Below are positions 17,280-25,641 of a stretch of DNA of 43,375 bases, piece by piece. The DNA lies in NCBI RefSeq assembly GCF_014645615.1, contig NZ_BMMB01000018.1, positions 1 to 43,375 of the forward strand, given 5' to 3'. The notes beneath the pieces were generated by a model. The model ran no database searches and was not told where the DNA came from. It saw only the letters and a program-made list of their open reading frames with translations. The stretch's first letter is position 1, and the number at the start of each line of letters is the position of its first letter. This stretch comes from Paenibacillus hunanensis. GTDB lineage: Bacteria > Bacillota > Bacilli > Paenibacillales > Paenibacillaceae. Made by a program: the position numbers and the translations under genes.

Positions 17280-18089
17280 TTAGTATACTTTTGCTGCTGT
17301 GTACTGGCTAGCATCTGTAGTCAGTGTTGTTTTTTTACCGCCTTGTTTCATCGATGCATCTACAGTTGTGTCTACAACTACCCATTTGCCATTCAGAAAT
17401 ACTTCGTTCCATGCGTGGTATTCTTTGACTTTAGTCGAAGTACCCATGTCCAGCTTCGCTGGAATTCCTACGCTACGCAGCATTGCTGCATTCAGCGATG
17501 CGTAGTCGTAGCAGATGCCTTTGTTCGAAGTCAGTGTTTGAGCAGGGCTTGGGATGTATACTGCTGGCAGTGCTGCTGCCAGTGCATAATCGTATTTTAC
17601 TTTCGAAGTGATGTAATCATAGATCGCTTGTGCTTTAGCTGTGTCTGTTGTTGCGTTAGCAGTCAGCTCACGTGCTTTAGCGATAACAGCCGGGCTGTTT
17701 TTCCAGTTGATGTTTTGAGTCGAAGCCAGGTATACGCTGTTAGGGTTGCTCAGTGTAACATCCAGCGAATCCGAGCTTACTTTGCGATAATTGTTACCCG
17801 ATGTGTTTTCCAGCAGTGTAACTTCATATGTTCCGTCACCCAGCTGTAAAGGGAAGTTCGATGCTGCACTTACTGTGTTCAGATCGTAAGTGTACGTTGT
17901 ACCACTTTTTGCGATCATCACTTTTGTGCGTGCAGCCGATGCAGGAGTATAGTTAACGGCGATATAGCCATTGTCGATATTCGAAGCGTCCAGCCATTCG
18001 GAATTTGTCGTTTCAGCTGCAAATGCAGGGCTGATAGCACCGAACAGGAACGATGTAGCAAGCGAGCAAGCAATTACCAATTTTTTCAT
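17280..18089 (-). CDS. Secreted transglutaminase-like protein
   Basis: A 269-residue exported protein. The signal peptide is residues 1-25 (MKKLVIACSLATSFLFGA, cleavage after AFA-A). Residues 26-120 form a beta-rich region with no family recognised. Residues 130-245 hold a transglutaminase-like domain with the papain-like triad Cys193 (NKGICYDYASLNAAML), His225 (EYHAWNEV) and Asp240 (KWVVVDTT). Such bacterial domains act as cross-linkers or, often, as proteases or amidases at the surface; which applies cannot be told. AAAGGAG precedes the ATG, and two GEMM-I riboswitches occupy the leader. No LPxTG sorting signal is present. A class D sortase gene lies upstream on the same strand but in a separate unit. 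Confidence 0.88.
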   Translation of the reverse strand: MKKLVIACSLATSFLFGAISPAFAAETTNSEWLDASNIDNGYIAVNYTPASAARTKVMIAKSGTTYTYDLNTVSAASNFPLQLGDGTYEVTLLENTSGNNYRKVSSDSLDVTLSNPNSVYLASTQNINWKNSPAVIAKARELTANATTDTAKAQAIYDYITSKVKYDYALAAALPAVYIPSPAQTLTSNKGICYDYASLNAAMLRSVGIPAKLDMGTSTKVKEYHAWNEVFLNGKWVVVDTTVDASMKQGGKKTTLTTDASQYTAAKVY

Positions 18090-18104
18090 AAGTAAAACTC
18101 CTTT

Positions 18105-18185
18105 CGGTAGCTGGCTGCCAACTCGGTAAGCGAGTAAGGCCCTTTAGCTTTGCGTCCCTGTTTTTCAACAGGTTTGCCATTATCG
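18105..18185 (-). promoter_or_regulatory. Cyclic di-GMP-I (GEMM-I) riboswitch, gene-proximal copy
   Basis: Read on the minus strand, the GEMM-I core is present: ATAATGGCAAACC, a tetraloop-closed stem, GGGACGCAAAGC, GGCCTTACTC..., and the closing GCCAGCTACCG. The guanine aligned with position 20 of the Vc2 aptamer is G, as in c-di-GMP rather than c-AMP-GMP binders. The aptamer's 3' end lies directly against the AAAGGAG ribosome site and about 15 bases from the ATG, so translational control is plausible. Confidence 0.9.
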
Positions 18186-18238
18186 TACAAGTTTTATAAA
18201 ATTTGGAATTAATAGAATACAAAAAAAGCTTATCCATT

Positions 18239-18318
18239 CGGTAGCTGGCTGCCAACTCGGTAATGAGTAAGGCCCTTTAGCTTTGCGTCCCTGCTTTTCA
18301 ACAGGTTTGCCATTATCG
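18239..18318 (-). promoter_or_regulatory. Cyclic di-GMP-I (GEMM-I) riboswitch, distal copy
   Basis: A second GEMM-I aptamer, nearly identical to the proximal one (main change: the P3 loop is two bases shorter, GTAATGAG for GTAAGCGAG, and a few substitutions). On the minus strand it is followed after about ten bases by a run of seven T (18227-18221), which might serve as a transcriptional off-switch, although I see no strong GC stem before it. Confidence 0.9.
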
Positions 18319-18356
18319 TGCAAAAGCTTTGATCTAGTCGTTCAAGCTATGCGAAT

Positions 18357-18371
18357 GTGTACCAGGTACAC
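18357..18371. promoter_or_regulatory. Palindrome upstream of the riboswitch pair
   Basis: GTGTACCAGGTACAC is a perfect 7-bp palindrome with one central base, about 40 bases upstream of the distal aptamer on the minus strand, where the promoter is expected. It could be a repressor or activator site; no regulator is assigned. Confidence 0.35.
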
Positions 18372-18521
18372 GATATCAAGTAACAGAGAAATGAAGGCTT
18401 GTGGCACCCGTAAAAAGTTACTGAGTAACCACAATCTAATCATAGCACTTTTTGCCGAAATCTCAATCTTTATTCGCTAAAATACGCGAAATGAATAACA
18501 CTGTTAGCCTTGTTAAATGAA

Positions 18522-19178
18522 TTAACTTTGACGATCGGTTCGATGAGCATGAACGATCAGTCGATGAGTAGGATTAATGAGTGGATCACAGGTGACAAGC
18601 GTTAATTCTTGCTCTTTGCCATTTGCGTTTAACACCGATACATCGGTAGGTTCAACAATGTGAATCTTATCGACAGTATAGGTGTAGGAGCGACCCTGCG
18701 CCTCAATCTGAATCGTATCGCCAAGCTTCAACTCATTCAGACGATTAAACAGTCGTCCATACTTGTGAGCCCGGTGAGCAGCAACAGCAAAGTTGCCAAT
18801 AGCTCCTAGCTGATTCGTCTCCGAAATGTGTACGGCAGCACTGCGCATATTATCACGCGTTGCGCCTTCCACGATAGGCAATTTTACATCGATCACAGGA
18901 ATCGTAATGATGCCGATGATGTCGCCTTGAGCTGCCGCAGTCAGCGCGGAATCAGCACTATTATTATTATCGGCAGCAGCCCCCTCATTTAGTAGAGCAT
19001 TTACGCGAGAATATTCATTTTTTAAATTATTATTTTGAGCGCTTGAGCCAGCGACTTCACTTTGCTCTGCCTGTGCTAGCAAACGCTCCTGCTGCCAGTC
19101 AGCATACCATTCAGATGCCTTGGGATAGAGCAAAACAGCAATGCCCAGTAGAATGAGCAGATACGACCATTTTTTCAC
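18522..19178 (-). CDS. Class D sortase
   Basis: A membrane-anchored transpeptidase of about 218 residues. The N-terminal anchor is WSYLLILLGIAVLLYP, followed by a Gln/Asn/Ala-rich stalk (about residues 25-80). The sortase core begins at IGIITIPVIDVKLPIVEGA; the catalytic His is in VAAHRAHKYGRLF, Cys197 in LTLVTCDPL, and Arg in PTHRLIVHA. TLVTC with a short core and no C-terminal extension points to class D. GTG 19178 is preferred (AAGGGGG about 11 bases upstream, and class D sortases commonly begin with KKW...); an ATG at 19244 would add 22 residues. No LPxTG-type substrate gene was recognised in the window. Confidence 0.88.
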   Translation of the reverse strand: MKKWSYLLILLGIAVLLYPKASEWYADWQQERLLAQAEQSEVAGSSAQNNNLKNEYSRVNALLNEGAAADNNNSADSALTAAAQGDIIGIITIPVIDVKLPIVEGATRDNMRSAAVHISETNQLGAIGNFAVAAHRAHKYGRLFNRLNELKLGDTIQIEAQGRSYTYTVDKIHIVEPTDVSVLNANGKEQELTLVTCDPLINPTHRLIVHAHRTDRQS

Positions 19179-19494
19179 AGGCGATTTCGCCCCCTTTTCA
19201 TTGAATCCTGAAGCATGATCTGCAATATAATATAACTTTATCACTTCGCAAATACTAAGCTCCTTATATACTATTAAAGCTCTTTTTGCCTAATGATTCA
19301 AACGATATTACAGCAAATAAATAGGTGTACGCTTATCGAATAAGAATAGGCGTACATGCTGTATTTATAGTAAATATAGTCACCAGACACAATACAATCG
19401 CTCATCGATCCAATGCTCAAGTGACTGGCTGTAAGATGCATCATGCACGCCTATAGGCTTGGCGGCATCGAATCGGCTCAACGATAACAAGCGG
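19179..19494. other. Gene-free stretch between sortase and MocR genes
   Basis: Contains the sortase promoter region and a hairpin TGTACGCTTAT...ATAGGCGTACA (19326-19355), which might mark a regulator site or the end of the MocR transcript. Nothing else was recognised. Confidence 0.45.
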
Positions 19495-20949
19495 TTACGT
19501 ATTCATACATTGCTTAACGAGCTGACGCAATCGATAAATGCTCTGCTCCAGCTGCTTCATGTCTGCATAGGAATACGACAAACGGATGTGGTGAGATGCC
19601 TGCCAATCATACATATAACCCGGATGAATCAAAATCTGCTCACGTAACGCCAGCGTAAACAGGCGATGGACATTCACGTTCGTCGGTAGGCTGAGCCAGA
19701 TATAAAAGCCGCCTGCTGGCGCATTCCACTGCGCGATATCGCCAAAATACTGCTCCAATGCAGCCAGTAAGCGGGCTCGTCTTGTGCGAAGCTGCTGACG
19801 TACCCATGTCTGGTGCTGCTCTTGATGACCATCTGCCAGCCAGCGTGCAGCGACATACTGCGATAGGCCGCTGGAGCCGTAATCGGTTTGCATTTTAATA
19901 TCGGCGAGTCGGTCGATCACTGGAACTGGTGCAATGATCCAGCCGACACGAATCCCCGGCGACATCATTTTTGATAAACTGCCCACATACAAAATATTGC
20001 CCTGTCGATCCTGTGACTTGAGCGGTGGAGGCGGCTCTTCATCGAGCCATAGCTCTCGATACACATCATCCTCAATTAAAGGTAGAGACAGGCTGCTGGA
20101 GAGCTCCAGCAATTCTGCTCGGCGCTCGCTGGACAGGATCGTTCCAGTCGGATTATGAAACGTCGGAATCGTATACAGCAGACCGGGCTGGTGCTCGGTA
20201 ATCTGCTGTTGTAGATGGTTGATCTGTATGCCGTGCTCATCCATCTGCACAGCATGTACACCAATACCAGCAGACTGGAATACGCGTACAGACTGAATAT
20301 ATGAAGGCTTCTCCGCTACAATACACGATGGTCGCTGGAGCAGCCCAACCGCAATCAGCTGTAACGCCTGAAGCGCACCAGAAACGATCAAAATCGATTC
20401 AGGGCTGCATGAAATGCCTTGCCGTGCGGCATACTGAACGATTTGCTCTCGTAAGCGAAGGCTGCCCTTCGGCTCCTCATAGCCAAGAAAAGGCTCATCA
20501 CTTGTATCGGCTAGAATGCGGCGTACATGTTCCGTTGGCAGCAGGTCAGGCCCCGGCTCTCCCGTCCCGGTACGGATGATACTTGAATCATATTCCGCCT
20601 CATTGATTTGGCGAATCGCTGGTAAATTCGGCTGATGTGCTCCAGACTCCACATAGCTGTCCCAATCGATCGTAGCTGCTGCCAGACGATTCCATGTATT
20701 ATTGACCACTCGTGTCCCGCCGCCCTTATTGCCCTCGACCATTCCCCACGAAGCAAGTTCATCCAGCGCCTGAGTGATCGTGCTGCGATTCACACCGAGC
20801 TGTTCTGCTAGCTTGCGCTGTGAAGGCAGGCGTGTACCTACAGGCCATTCGCCGTTACTAATACGTTGCCGTAGCTGCTGCTCAATCTGGCGATAAAGTG
20901 GGATCGTTCCATCGCGCTCTAACAGCCAGGAGCGATTAGACCTGTTCAT
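19495..20949 (-). CDS. MocR family regulator (GntR winged helix plus aminotransferase domain)
   Basis: A 484-residue transcription factor. Residues about 10-75 are a GntR winged helix (IPLYRQIEQQLRQRI, LPSQRKLAEQL, NRSTITQALDEL, GGGTRVV). The rest is a fold-type I aminotransferase-like domain with the PLP lysine in VGSLSKMMSPGIRVGW and the substrate-arginine region near the C-terminus (HIRLSYSYA). Members sense amino acids, amines or PLP and bind direct repeats. ATG 20949 follows GAGGAGG; the reading from 21075 lacks a ribosome site. It diverges from a LysE-type exporter gene, the usual arrangement in which the MocR protein controls the exporter. The effector is unknown. Confidence 0.93.
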   Translation of the reverse strand: MNRSNRSWLLERDGTIPLYRQIEQQLRQRISNGEWPVGTRLPSQRKLAEQLGVNRSTITQALDELASWGMVEGNKGGGTRVVNNTWNRLAAATIDWDSYVESGAHQPNLPAIRQINEAEYDSSIIRTGTGEPGPDLLPTEHVRRILADTSDEPFLGYEEPKGSLRLREQIVQYAARQGISCSPESILIVSGALQALQLIAVGLLQRPSCIVAEKPSYIQSVRVFQSAGIGVHAVQMDEHGIQINHLQQQITEHQPGLLYTIPTFHNPTGTILSSERRAELLELSSSLSLPLIEDDVYRELWLDEEPPPPLKSQDRQGNILYVGSLSKMMSPGIRVGWIIAPVPVIDRLADIKMQTDYGSSGLSQYVAARWLADGHQEQHQTWVRQQLRTRRARLLAALEQYFGDIAQWNAPAGGFYIWLSLPTNVNVHRLFTLALREQILIHPGYMYDWQASHHIRLSYSYADMKQLEQSIYRLRQLVKQCMNT

Positions 20950-21214
20950 GATAGCTTCCTCCTCACGATAAACGATGCCCTGCATGATACATTTCAGTAT
21001 AACAGGTGTATGTGGAAGACAGTGAGATGTAAGTGCAGGGAGTACCGTGTGAATCCTAATGTGCAGGCGAAGCATTTAGAACTATGTGCATCGCAGTATG
21101 GTTTGAAGGAAGCTTACTTTAAGTGAAGATGACCAGATGCTATGCCTGCATATAGAAGAGCAGCTATAGAGATTTAAATGTAGATAATGGAAAGAGAGAG
21201 TACTCATACTTGGA

Positions 21215-21280
21215 GAGCAAGAGCAAGAGCAAGAGCAAGAGCAGGAGCAAGAGCAGGAGCAGGAGCAGGAGCAGGAGCAA
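21215..21280. repeat. Hexanucleotide microsatellite, (GAGCAA/GAGCAG)11
   Basis: Eleven 6-bp units, GAGCAA and GAGCAG in mixed order, in the 494-base gap between the divergent mocR and lysE-type genes, some 75 bases upstream of the direct repeats and promoter of the exporter. The single third-purine changes suggest an older array than the perfect ones elsewhere. Confidence 0.96.
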
Positions 21281-21352
21281 TAGCTAGCTCATTAAGCGGC
21301 TGTATATAGATCATGATGAAAGGAATAATTCGATTTTCCTATAAGAAAAGAA

Positions 21353-21415
21353 CATTTGGCTGGGATACAGACATTTTATTTGGCTGTTGGATGAGGGTAC
21401 AGGCATTGATACAAT
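21353..21415 (+). promoter_or_regulatory. Promoter of the LysE-type exporter with MocR-type direct repeats
   Basis: TTGGAT (21387-21392), 17 bases, TACAAT (21410-21415) form a sigma-A type promoter. Directly upstream, ATTTGGCTG occurs twice (21354-21362 and 21378-21386), 24 bases apart. MocR regulators typically bind spaced direct repeats near the target promoter, so these are the best operator candidates. Confidence 0.55.
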
Positions 21416-21443
21416 GGGCTTTATGTAAAAGGGGGAGACAGAT

Positions 21444-22136
21444 ATGGCTGGTGTAGTTATACATGCTTTTATACTGGCATTGGGCTTGATCCTGCCGCTT
21501 GGCGTGCAGAATGTATTTATTTTTCAGCAGGGGATTGTGCAGCGTCGCTGGCGTGCTGTGCTTCCTGTTGTGATTACCGCTGGATTATGCGATACGCTAT
21601 TAATTAGTGTGGCTGTTGGAGGCGTCTCGGTTATTGTCCTTGGCTTACCGGGTGTGAAGCTGGTGCTGATGGGGGCAGGTGTGCTATTTCTAATCTATAT
21701 GGGCTGGGTGACATGGAAAAGTGCCTCTGCATCCTCGTCCCATACGTCCACAGTAGAGCCAAATAAACAGATAGAGGAGAAGGAAGGCACTGATGCGATG
21801 ATAATAGTTCCTATGAGTGCCAGACGGCAAATCGGTTTTGCTTTGTCTGTATCGCTGCTTAATCCACATGCACTGCTCGACACGATCGGCGTGATTGGTA
21901 CGAACTCGCTACGCTATGAAGATGGGGAGCGGTGGGCCTTTACGTTGACCTGTATTATCGTATCATGGCTGTGGTTTGTCATATTAGCGGTAGCTGGCAT
22001 GACGATTGGGCGATTGGATCAGAGCGGGCAATGGTTCCGCTGGCTGAATCGTAGCTCTGCGGTATTGATCTGGGGAATTGCGCTGTACATAGGTGTTGGA
22101 TTGTATGGGGAGCTGCGAGCTGTTATCGGTTTCTGA
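21444..22136 (+). CDS. LysE/ArgO family amino acid exporter
   Basis: A 230-residue inner-membrane protein with about six helices. The N-terminus LILPLGVQNVFIFQQGIVQ is the signature of LysE/ArgO transporters, which export basic amino acids and analogues. A hydrophilic cytoplasmic loop (about residues 92-130, EPNKQIEEKEGTDAM) separates the two halves; the second half starts with SLLNPHALLDTIGVIG, the repeat of the Asn-Pro motif. GGGGGAG lies before the ATG. The divergent MocR gene and spaced repeats upstream suggest induction by an intracellular amino acid. Whether it exports lysine, arginine or another compound cannot be told. Confidence 0.9.
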   Translation: MAGVVIHAFILALGLILPLGVQNVFIFQQGIVQRRWRAVLPVVITAGLCDTLLISVAVGGVSVIVLGLPGVKLVLMGAGVLFLIYMGWVTWKSASASSSHTSTVEPNKQIEEKEGTDAMIIVPMSARRQIGFALSVSLLNPHALLDTIGVIGTNSLRYEDGERWAFTLTCIIVSWLWFVILAVAGMTIGRLDQSGQWFRWLNRSSAVLIWGIALYIGVGLYGELRAVIGF

Positions 22137-22144
22137 TGGATCAT

Positions 22145-22186
22145 AAAAAAGAGCCAGTATGCACCTATGTGCGTTCTGGCTCTTGA
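22145..22186 (-). terminator. Convergent terminator between exporter and TIM-barrel gene
   Basis: AAGAGCCAGTATGCAC pairs with GTGCGTTCTGGCTCTT. The minus strand has a run of T (22150-22145) after the stem, so it best serves the minus-strand gene ending at 22401, and it may weakly end the exporter transcript as well. Confidence 0.75.
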
Positions 22187-22400
22187 TCGTCTAGTTCCGT
22201 TGCTTTCATACGATATGCTAGCTTTATACGTAAGCTTGCTTCTTTTAAATTAGCTATCTTGAATCCATCGAACAGTGCGGTAGTACTTGCATTTATTTTC
22301 TGGTAGCACTCTCATCGCATAGAGTTTATATAATGATAAAATACGAATAGAGCTTCTATTAAATACTGAAATATTGAATTTGCGATGAAGCCCTGTAGCT

Positions 22401-23267
22401 TTATTTCGCCTTAAATCGACGAATAAACTCCACAGCCTGGCGAATATCCTGCTCTGGCTGATTACCTACCTCACGCTCAATCGTTAAATAGCCTGTGTAG
22501 CCAATCGCCTGCAATGCTTCAAAATAAGAAGCGAAATCGACCTGACCTTCTCCTAATGCCACCTCACGGAAGCCGATACTGCCATCCTCGAACGCAGCAA
22601 TCTGCTCATGGCTCAGATCGCCATATACATCATATGGATTGACTTCAGCCGTCCGAATCCCGTCCTTCACATGTGTATGCACGATATAATCACGGAGTGT
22701 ATGAACGCCCTGTACAGGATCATCGCCGGTGACCATCACCATATTAGCCGGATCAAAATTGACAGCGACCCCCTTGTTATCGAGCGAATCGAGGAATATT
22801 TTCAAGCGTTCTGCTGGCTCTGGCCCTGTCTCGATAGCAAAATAACCGCCCATATCTGAAGCGAAGGAAGCGAGCTCATTGCACGCTCTTTGCATAATCG
22901 CATATTCTGGATCACTCGTCTGCTCAGGAATTACACCGATATGTGTGGTGACGATCGGGCTACCTAGCTCCAGCGCAAGGGTCATTACTTTTTTGGATTT
23001 TTCGATCTTCCAGAGATTGTCCGCTTCCTTCCGAAAGCCATGACCACCATAATCTGCGCACAATGCGGATACTTCAAGACCAAGCTCCTGAATAAATGAC
23101 TTTAGCTCGTGCCGTTGCTCGCTATTCAGATTGTCCGGGTCCATTGCACCCTCGGTTGCCCAGATTTGTACGCCGTCTGCGCCAACCTCCTGTGCTTTTC
23201 TGAGATTATCGCGCAAATTCAGCTTGAACGCATCAGCAATAACGCCGATTTTGCCCAGTGCTGCCAT
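22401..23267 (-). CDS. Sugar phosphate isomerase/epimerase family TIM-barrel protein
   Basis: A 288-residue AP-endonuclease-2/xylose-isomerase-like TIM barrel. Metal-ligand segments typical of the family are visible: YFAIETGPEPAERL (Glu at strand 5), VNFDPANMVM (Asp), VHTHVKDGI (His-x-Lys-Asp) and LTIEREVG (C-terminal Glu). Such enzymes isomerise or epimerise sugars, inosose or keto-sugars in the cytoplasm. AAGGA precedes the ATG by about ten bases. It is 248 bases downstream of a second TIM-barrel gene on the same strand and may share its regulation, but a gap of that size allows its own promoter. Substrate not assignable. Confidence 0.86.
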   Translation of the reverse strand: MAALGKIGVIADAFKLNLRDNLRKAQEVGADGVQIWATEGAMDPDNLNSEQRHELKSFIQELGLEVSALCADYGGHGFRKEADNLWKIEKSKKVMTLALELGSPIVTTHIGVIPEQTSDPEYAIMQRACNELASFASDMGGYFAIETGPEPAERLKIFLDSLDNKGVAVNFDPANMVMVTGDDPVQGVHTLRDYIVHTHVKDGIRTAEVNPYDVYGDLSHEQIAAFEDGSIGFREVALGEGQVDFASYFEALQAIGYTGYLTIEREVGNQPEQDIRQAVEFIRRFKAK

Positions 23268-23515
23268 AAAGCCACATCCTTTCGATATATATTTTGATAT
23301 ATAATAGTAGATGTTCTCTAAATAAGATTTTATCGATTGCAGAAATAGTTGGTTTGACCTTATTACGTCATCTTATATTCGTCTCCAGAATGAAATGATG
23401 AAGCTAGTCTAATGAATGATCTGCTATATAAAAATAAGGCTTGGTGTATACATAAATGATCGTATCTTCATTAAATATCCATTCGGTAAACATTCATTTG
23501 GTCGAAAGACATTCG

Positions 23516-24373
23516 TCACACGGCATCCCAGATTCGACGTACATTGTCCAGCCCGATTGCGGCTCCGCTCACACCATCCTCCATCCCTTCAAATTCAACG
23601 GACAGATACCCATCATAGCCAGACGACTTGATCAGGCGCAGAATTTCCCACATGTCCAGATCGCCATGACCGATAATTGCACCGCGCAAATACATGCCGC
23701 TCGTGCTTGTAAACCAGCCTGCACCCGGATTGCGATGTGCAGGACGAATATAGAAGTCCTTAATATGCACCATAGAAGCATAAGGTAGATTTTTCTGCAC
23801 CGCAGCTAGTGGGTTCTCATCTGCACAGACGAAGTTTCCCACATCAAGCGTAGTTTTATAATTAGGGCGATCCACTGCCTGAATGAGCGCCTGCACACGA
23901 TCAGCATGCTGAATAAGATAGCCGTGATTTTCCACACTGGTGGTAATGCCAAAGCCTGCCGCATGATCGGCAATACGTCGACAGGCTGAAGCAAGTGATT
24001 CCAGATGTCGATTGAAGTTAGCGATCGATACATCCGGTGAGGAGGCTACATCATGGCGCATCAGCTTCACCCCAAGCTTAGCTGCAATCTCGACTTCACT
24101 CAGCACACGCTGAATCTCCTGCTCCACCTGCTGTTCATCCTCACTCAGAAAATTAGCACCAATCGCATAATTGGATAGCTCGATCCCGCGTGTATGGGCA
24201 CGTTCGACAATCTGCTCCAGTAGCTCAGGCTGCTCGGTCAAGTTGTAGCTAAGCGGTACAATTTCCACATGCTCCGCACCATGCTCTGCGGCATAGTCGA
24301 TCACATCAGGAACAGTCATCTCACCAGACGCAAGCTTGCCATGCAGACTATACGTACTCAGTCCAAGCTTCAT
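23516..24373 (-). CDS. Sugar phosphate isomerase/epimerase family TIM-barrel protein
   Basis: A 285-residue TIM barrel of the same superfamily as the gene at 22401 but clearly divergent. It begins LGLSTYSLHGKL and contains TSVENHGYLIQ (metal Glu), KTTLDVGNFV (Asp), MVHIKDFYI (His-x-Lys-Asp) and LSVEFEGMEDG (C-terminal Glu). Its start overlaps the stop of the Gfo/Idh/MocA gene by 4 bases (ATGA), so they form an operon and probably act in sequence: NAD(P)-dependent oxidation of a sugar or sugar derivative, then isomerisation or cleavage of the keto product. Such pairs are known from inositol and 3-keto-sugar pathways; the substrate here is inferred only at class level. Confidence 0.88.
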   Translation of the reverse strand: MKLGLSTYSLHGKLASGEMTVPDVIDYAAEHGAEHVEIVPLSYNLTEQPELLEQIVERAHTRGIELSNYAIGANFLSEDEQQVEQEIQRVLSEVEIAAKLGVKLMRHDVASSPDVSIANFNRHLESLASACRRIADHAAGFGITTSVENHGYLIQHADRVQALIQAVDRPNYKTTLDVGNFVCADENPLAAVQKNLPYASMVHIKDFYIRPAHRNPGAGWFTSTSGMYLRGAIIGHGDLDMWEILRLIKSSGYDGYLSVEFEGMEDGVSGAAIGLDNVRRIWDAV

Positions 24374-25431
24374 AGAATCACCTCCCGACGCAGTCGCGCC
24401 GATTCATAGATGCCTGTCAGCATCCGCATCATCTGTACACCATCCTCCACGGGGCTGATCGGCTGACTGCCTGTACGCACACATTCGATAAAATGACGAA
24501 TCTCATTATCAAATGCTGTCGCAAACTGAAAGCTAGGATGATCGACCTGCGGCTGCACATTGAGTACGGTATTGTATTTTTCCGTTGTAATCGATAGCGC
24601 TGGATCGACCTCAAAGCCGCCCTTACTGCCATATAGCTTGATCATGCCCTCATTTTCACGCGCGTGCAGACTAAAGCTTACATCGACGAGCAGGGAGGCG
24701 CCATTTTTAAAGCGGATCATCACATTTGCCATATCTTCGACATCGTTCTTGGTGGCGTCGTAGTCGGCTGCTTTGTAGTGAGACAGATGCTGGATATGTG
24801 CGCGATTGCCCAGCTCATAATACGTATTGCCGCTCACGGATAATGGCTCCGGTCTGCCCATCAGGTACCAGCACAGATCAATAACATGCACACCGATATC
24901 GATCAGCGGGCCGCCGCCTGAACGTTCAATATCGCTAAACCAGCCGCCCGGATTACCGAAGCGCCGAATATAGGAAGCTTTTGCATAATAAATATCTCCA
25001 AAATCGCCCTGATCACTAAAATGCTTGAGTAGCTGCGCATTGTTATCGTATCGACGTACAAAGCCGACCATTAGCAGCTTGCCCGTCTCTTTTACAGCGG
25101 CAGCAATTTGTTCTGCTTCCTCCATCGTGCGACATAGCGGCTTTTCAACGAGTACATGCTTGCCTGCTCGCAGTGCAGCGATACTAATCTCTGCATGCGT
25201 ATTATTCCAGGTACATATACTGACCGCATCGATCTCTGGATCGGCGAGCAGCTCACGATAATCACTGTAAGCCTGTGCCCGTTCATAGCTTGCCGCAACG
25301 GTCTGCGCACGCTCCAGATTCTGATCGCATACGCCACGAATCGTTACACCCTCATGTCTTGCATAGGGGCCTAGATGAAACTCCGAAATACTGCCAGTCC
25401 CAATCACACCAATTCCAATCGTCTTTGTCAT
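24370..25431 (-). CDS. Gfo/Idh/MocA family oxidoreductase
   Basis: A 353-residue NAD(P)-dependent dehydrogenase. The N-terminal Rossmann fold carries IGVIGTGSISEFHL (dinucleotide-binding glycines), then AVSICTWNNTHAE, and HVLVEKPLCRT with the catalytic-domain Lys of the EKP motif. The C-terminal domain has PLIDIGVHVIDLCWYLMG with the conserved Asp and His. Family members oxidise hydroxyls of inositols, sugars or glycosides. It is the first gene of the unit with the TIM barrel at 23516 (4-base overlap), and it diverges from an AraC regulator 210 bases away, which is the likely controller. Length is normal. Confidence 0.92.
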   Translation of the reverse strand: MTKTIGIGVIGTGSISEFHLGPYARHEGVTIRGVCDQNLERAQTVAASYERAQAYSDYRELLADPEIDAVSICTWNNTHAEISIAALRAGKHVLVEKPLCRTMEEAEQIAAAVKETGKLLMVGFVRRYDNNAQLLKHFSDQGDFGDIYYAKASYIRRFGNPGGWFSDIERSGGGPLIDIGVHVIDLCWYLMGRPEPLSVSGNTYYELGNRAHIQHLSHYKAADYDATKNDVEDMANVMIRFKNGASLLVDVSFSLHARENEGMIKLYGSKGGFEVDPALSITTEKYNTVLNVQPQVDHPSFQFATAFDNEIRHFIECVRTGSQPISPVEDGVQMMRMLTGIYESARLRREVIL

Positions 25432-25641
25432 GATCGACTCTCCTATTCATAATGGCTGAATATGTAGCTGTGTAATTATCCGGATTATATAATCGTTTGC
25501 CTTGCTGGAGCATGAATGGACGTGCGGTTTATTTGTACAATTGTGCTATTTTGAGAGCGTTTTTCGTCTGGACGGCTGTATACGAAGTGAGAATGGGGTA
25601 TAGTGAGGGAAGGAGATTTCTGTGCGAAGGAGGTTTCAGCC

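Noticed and set aside
18013..18255. 80-residue minus-strand frame over the riboswitch region
   Set aside because: It covers the proximal riboswitch and the out-of-frame signal peptide region; the RNA structure explains the conservation better.
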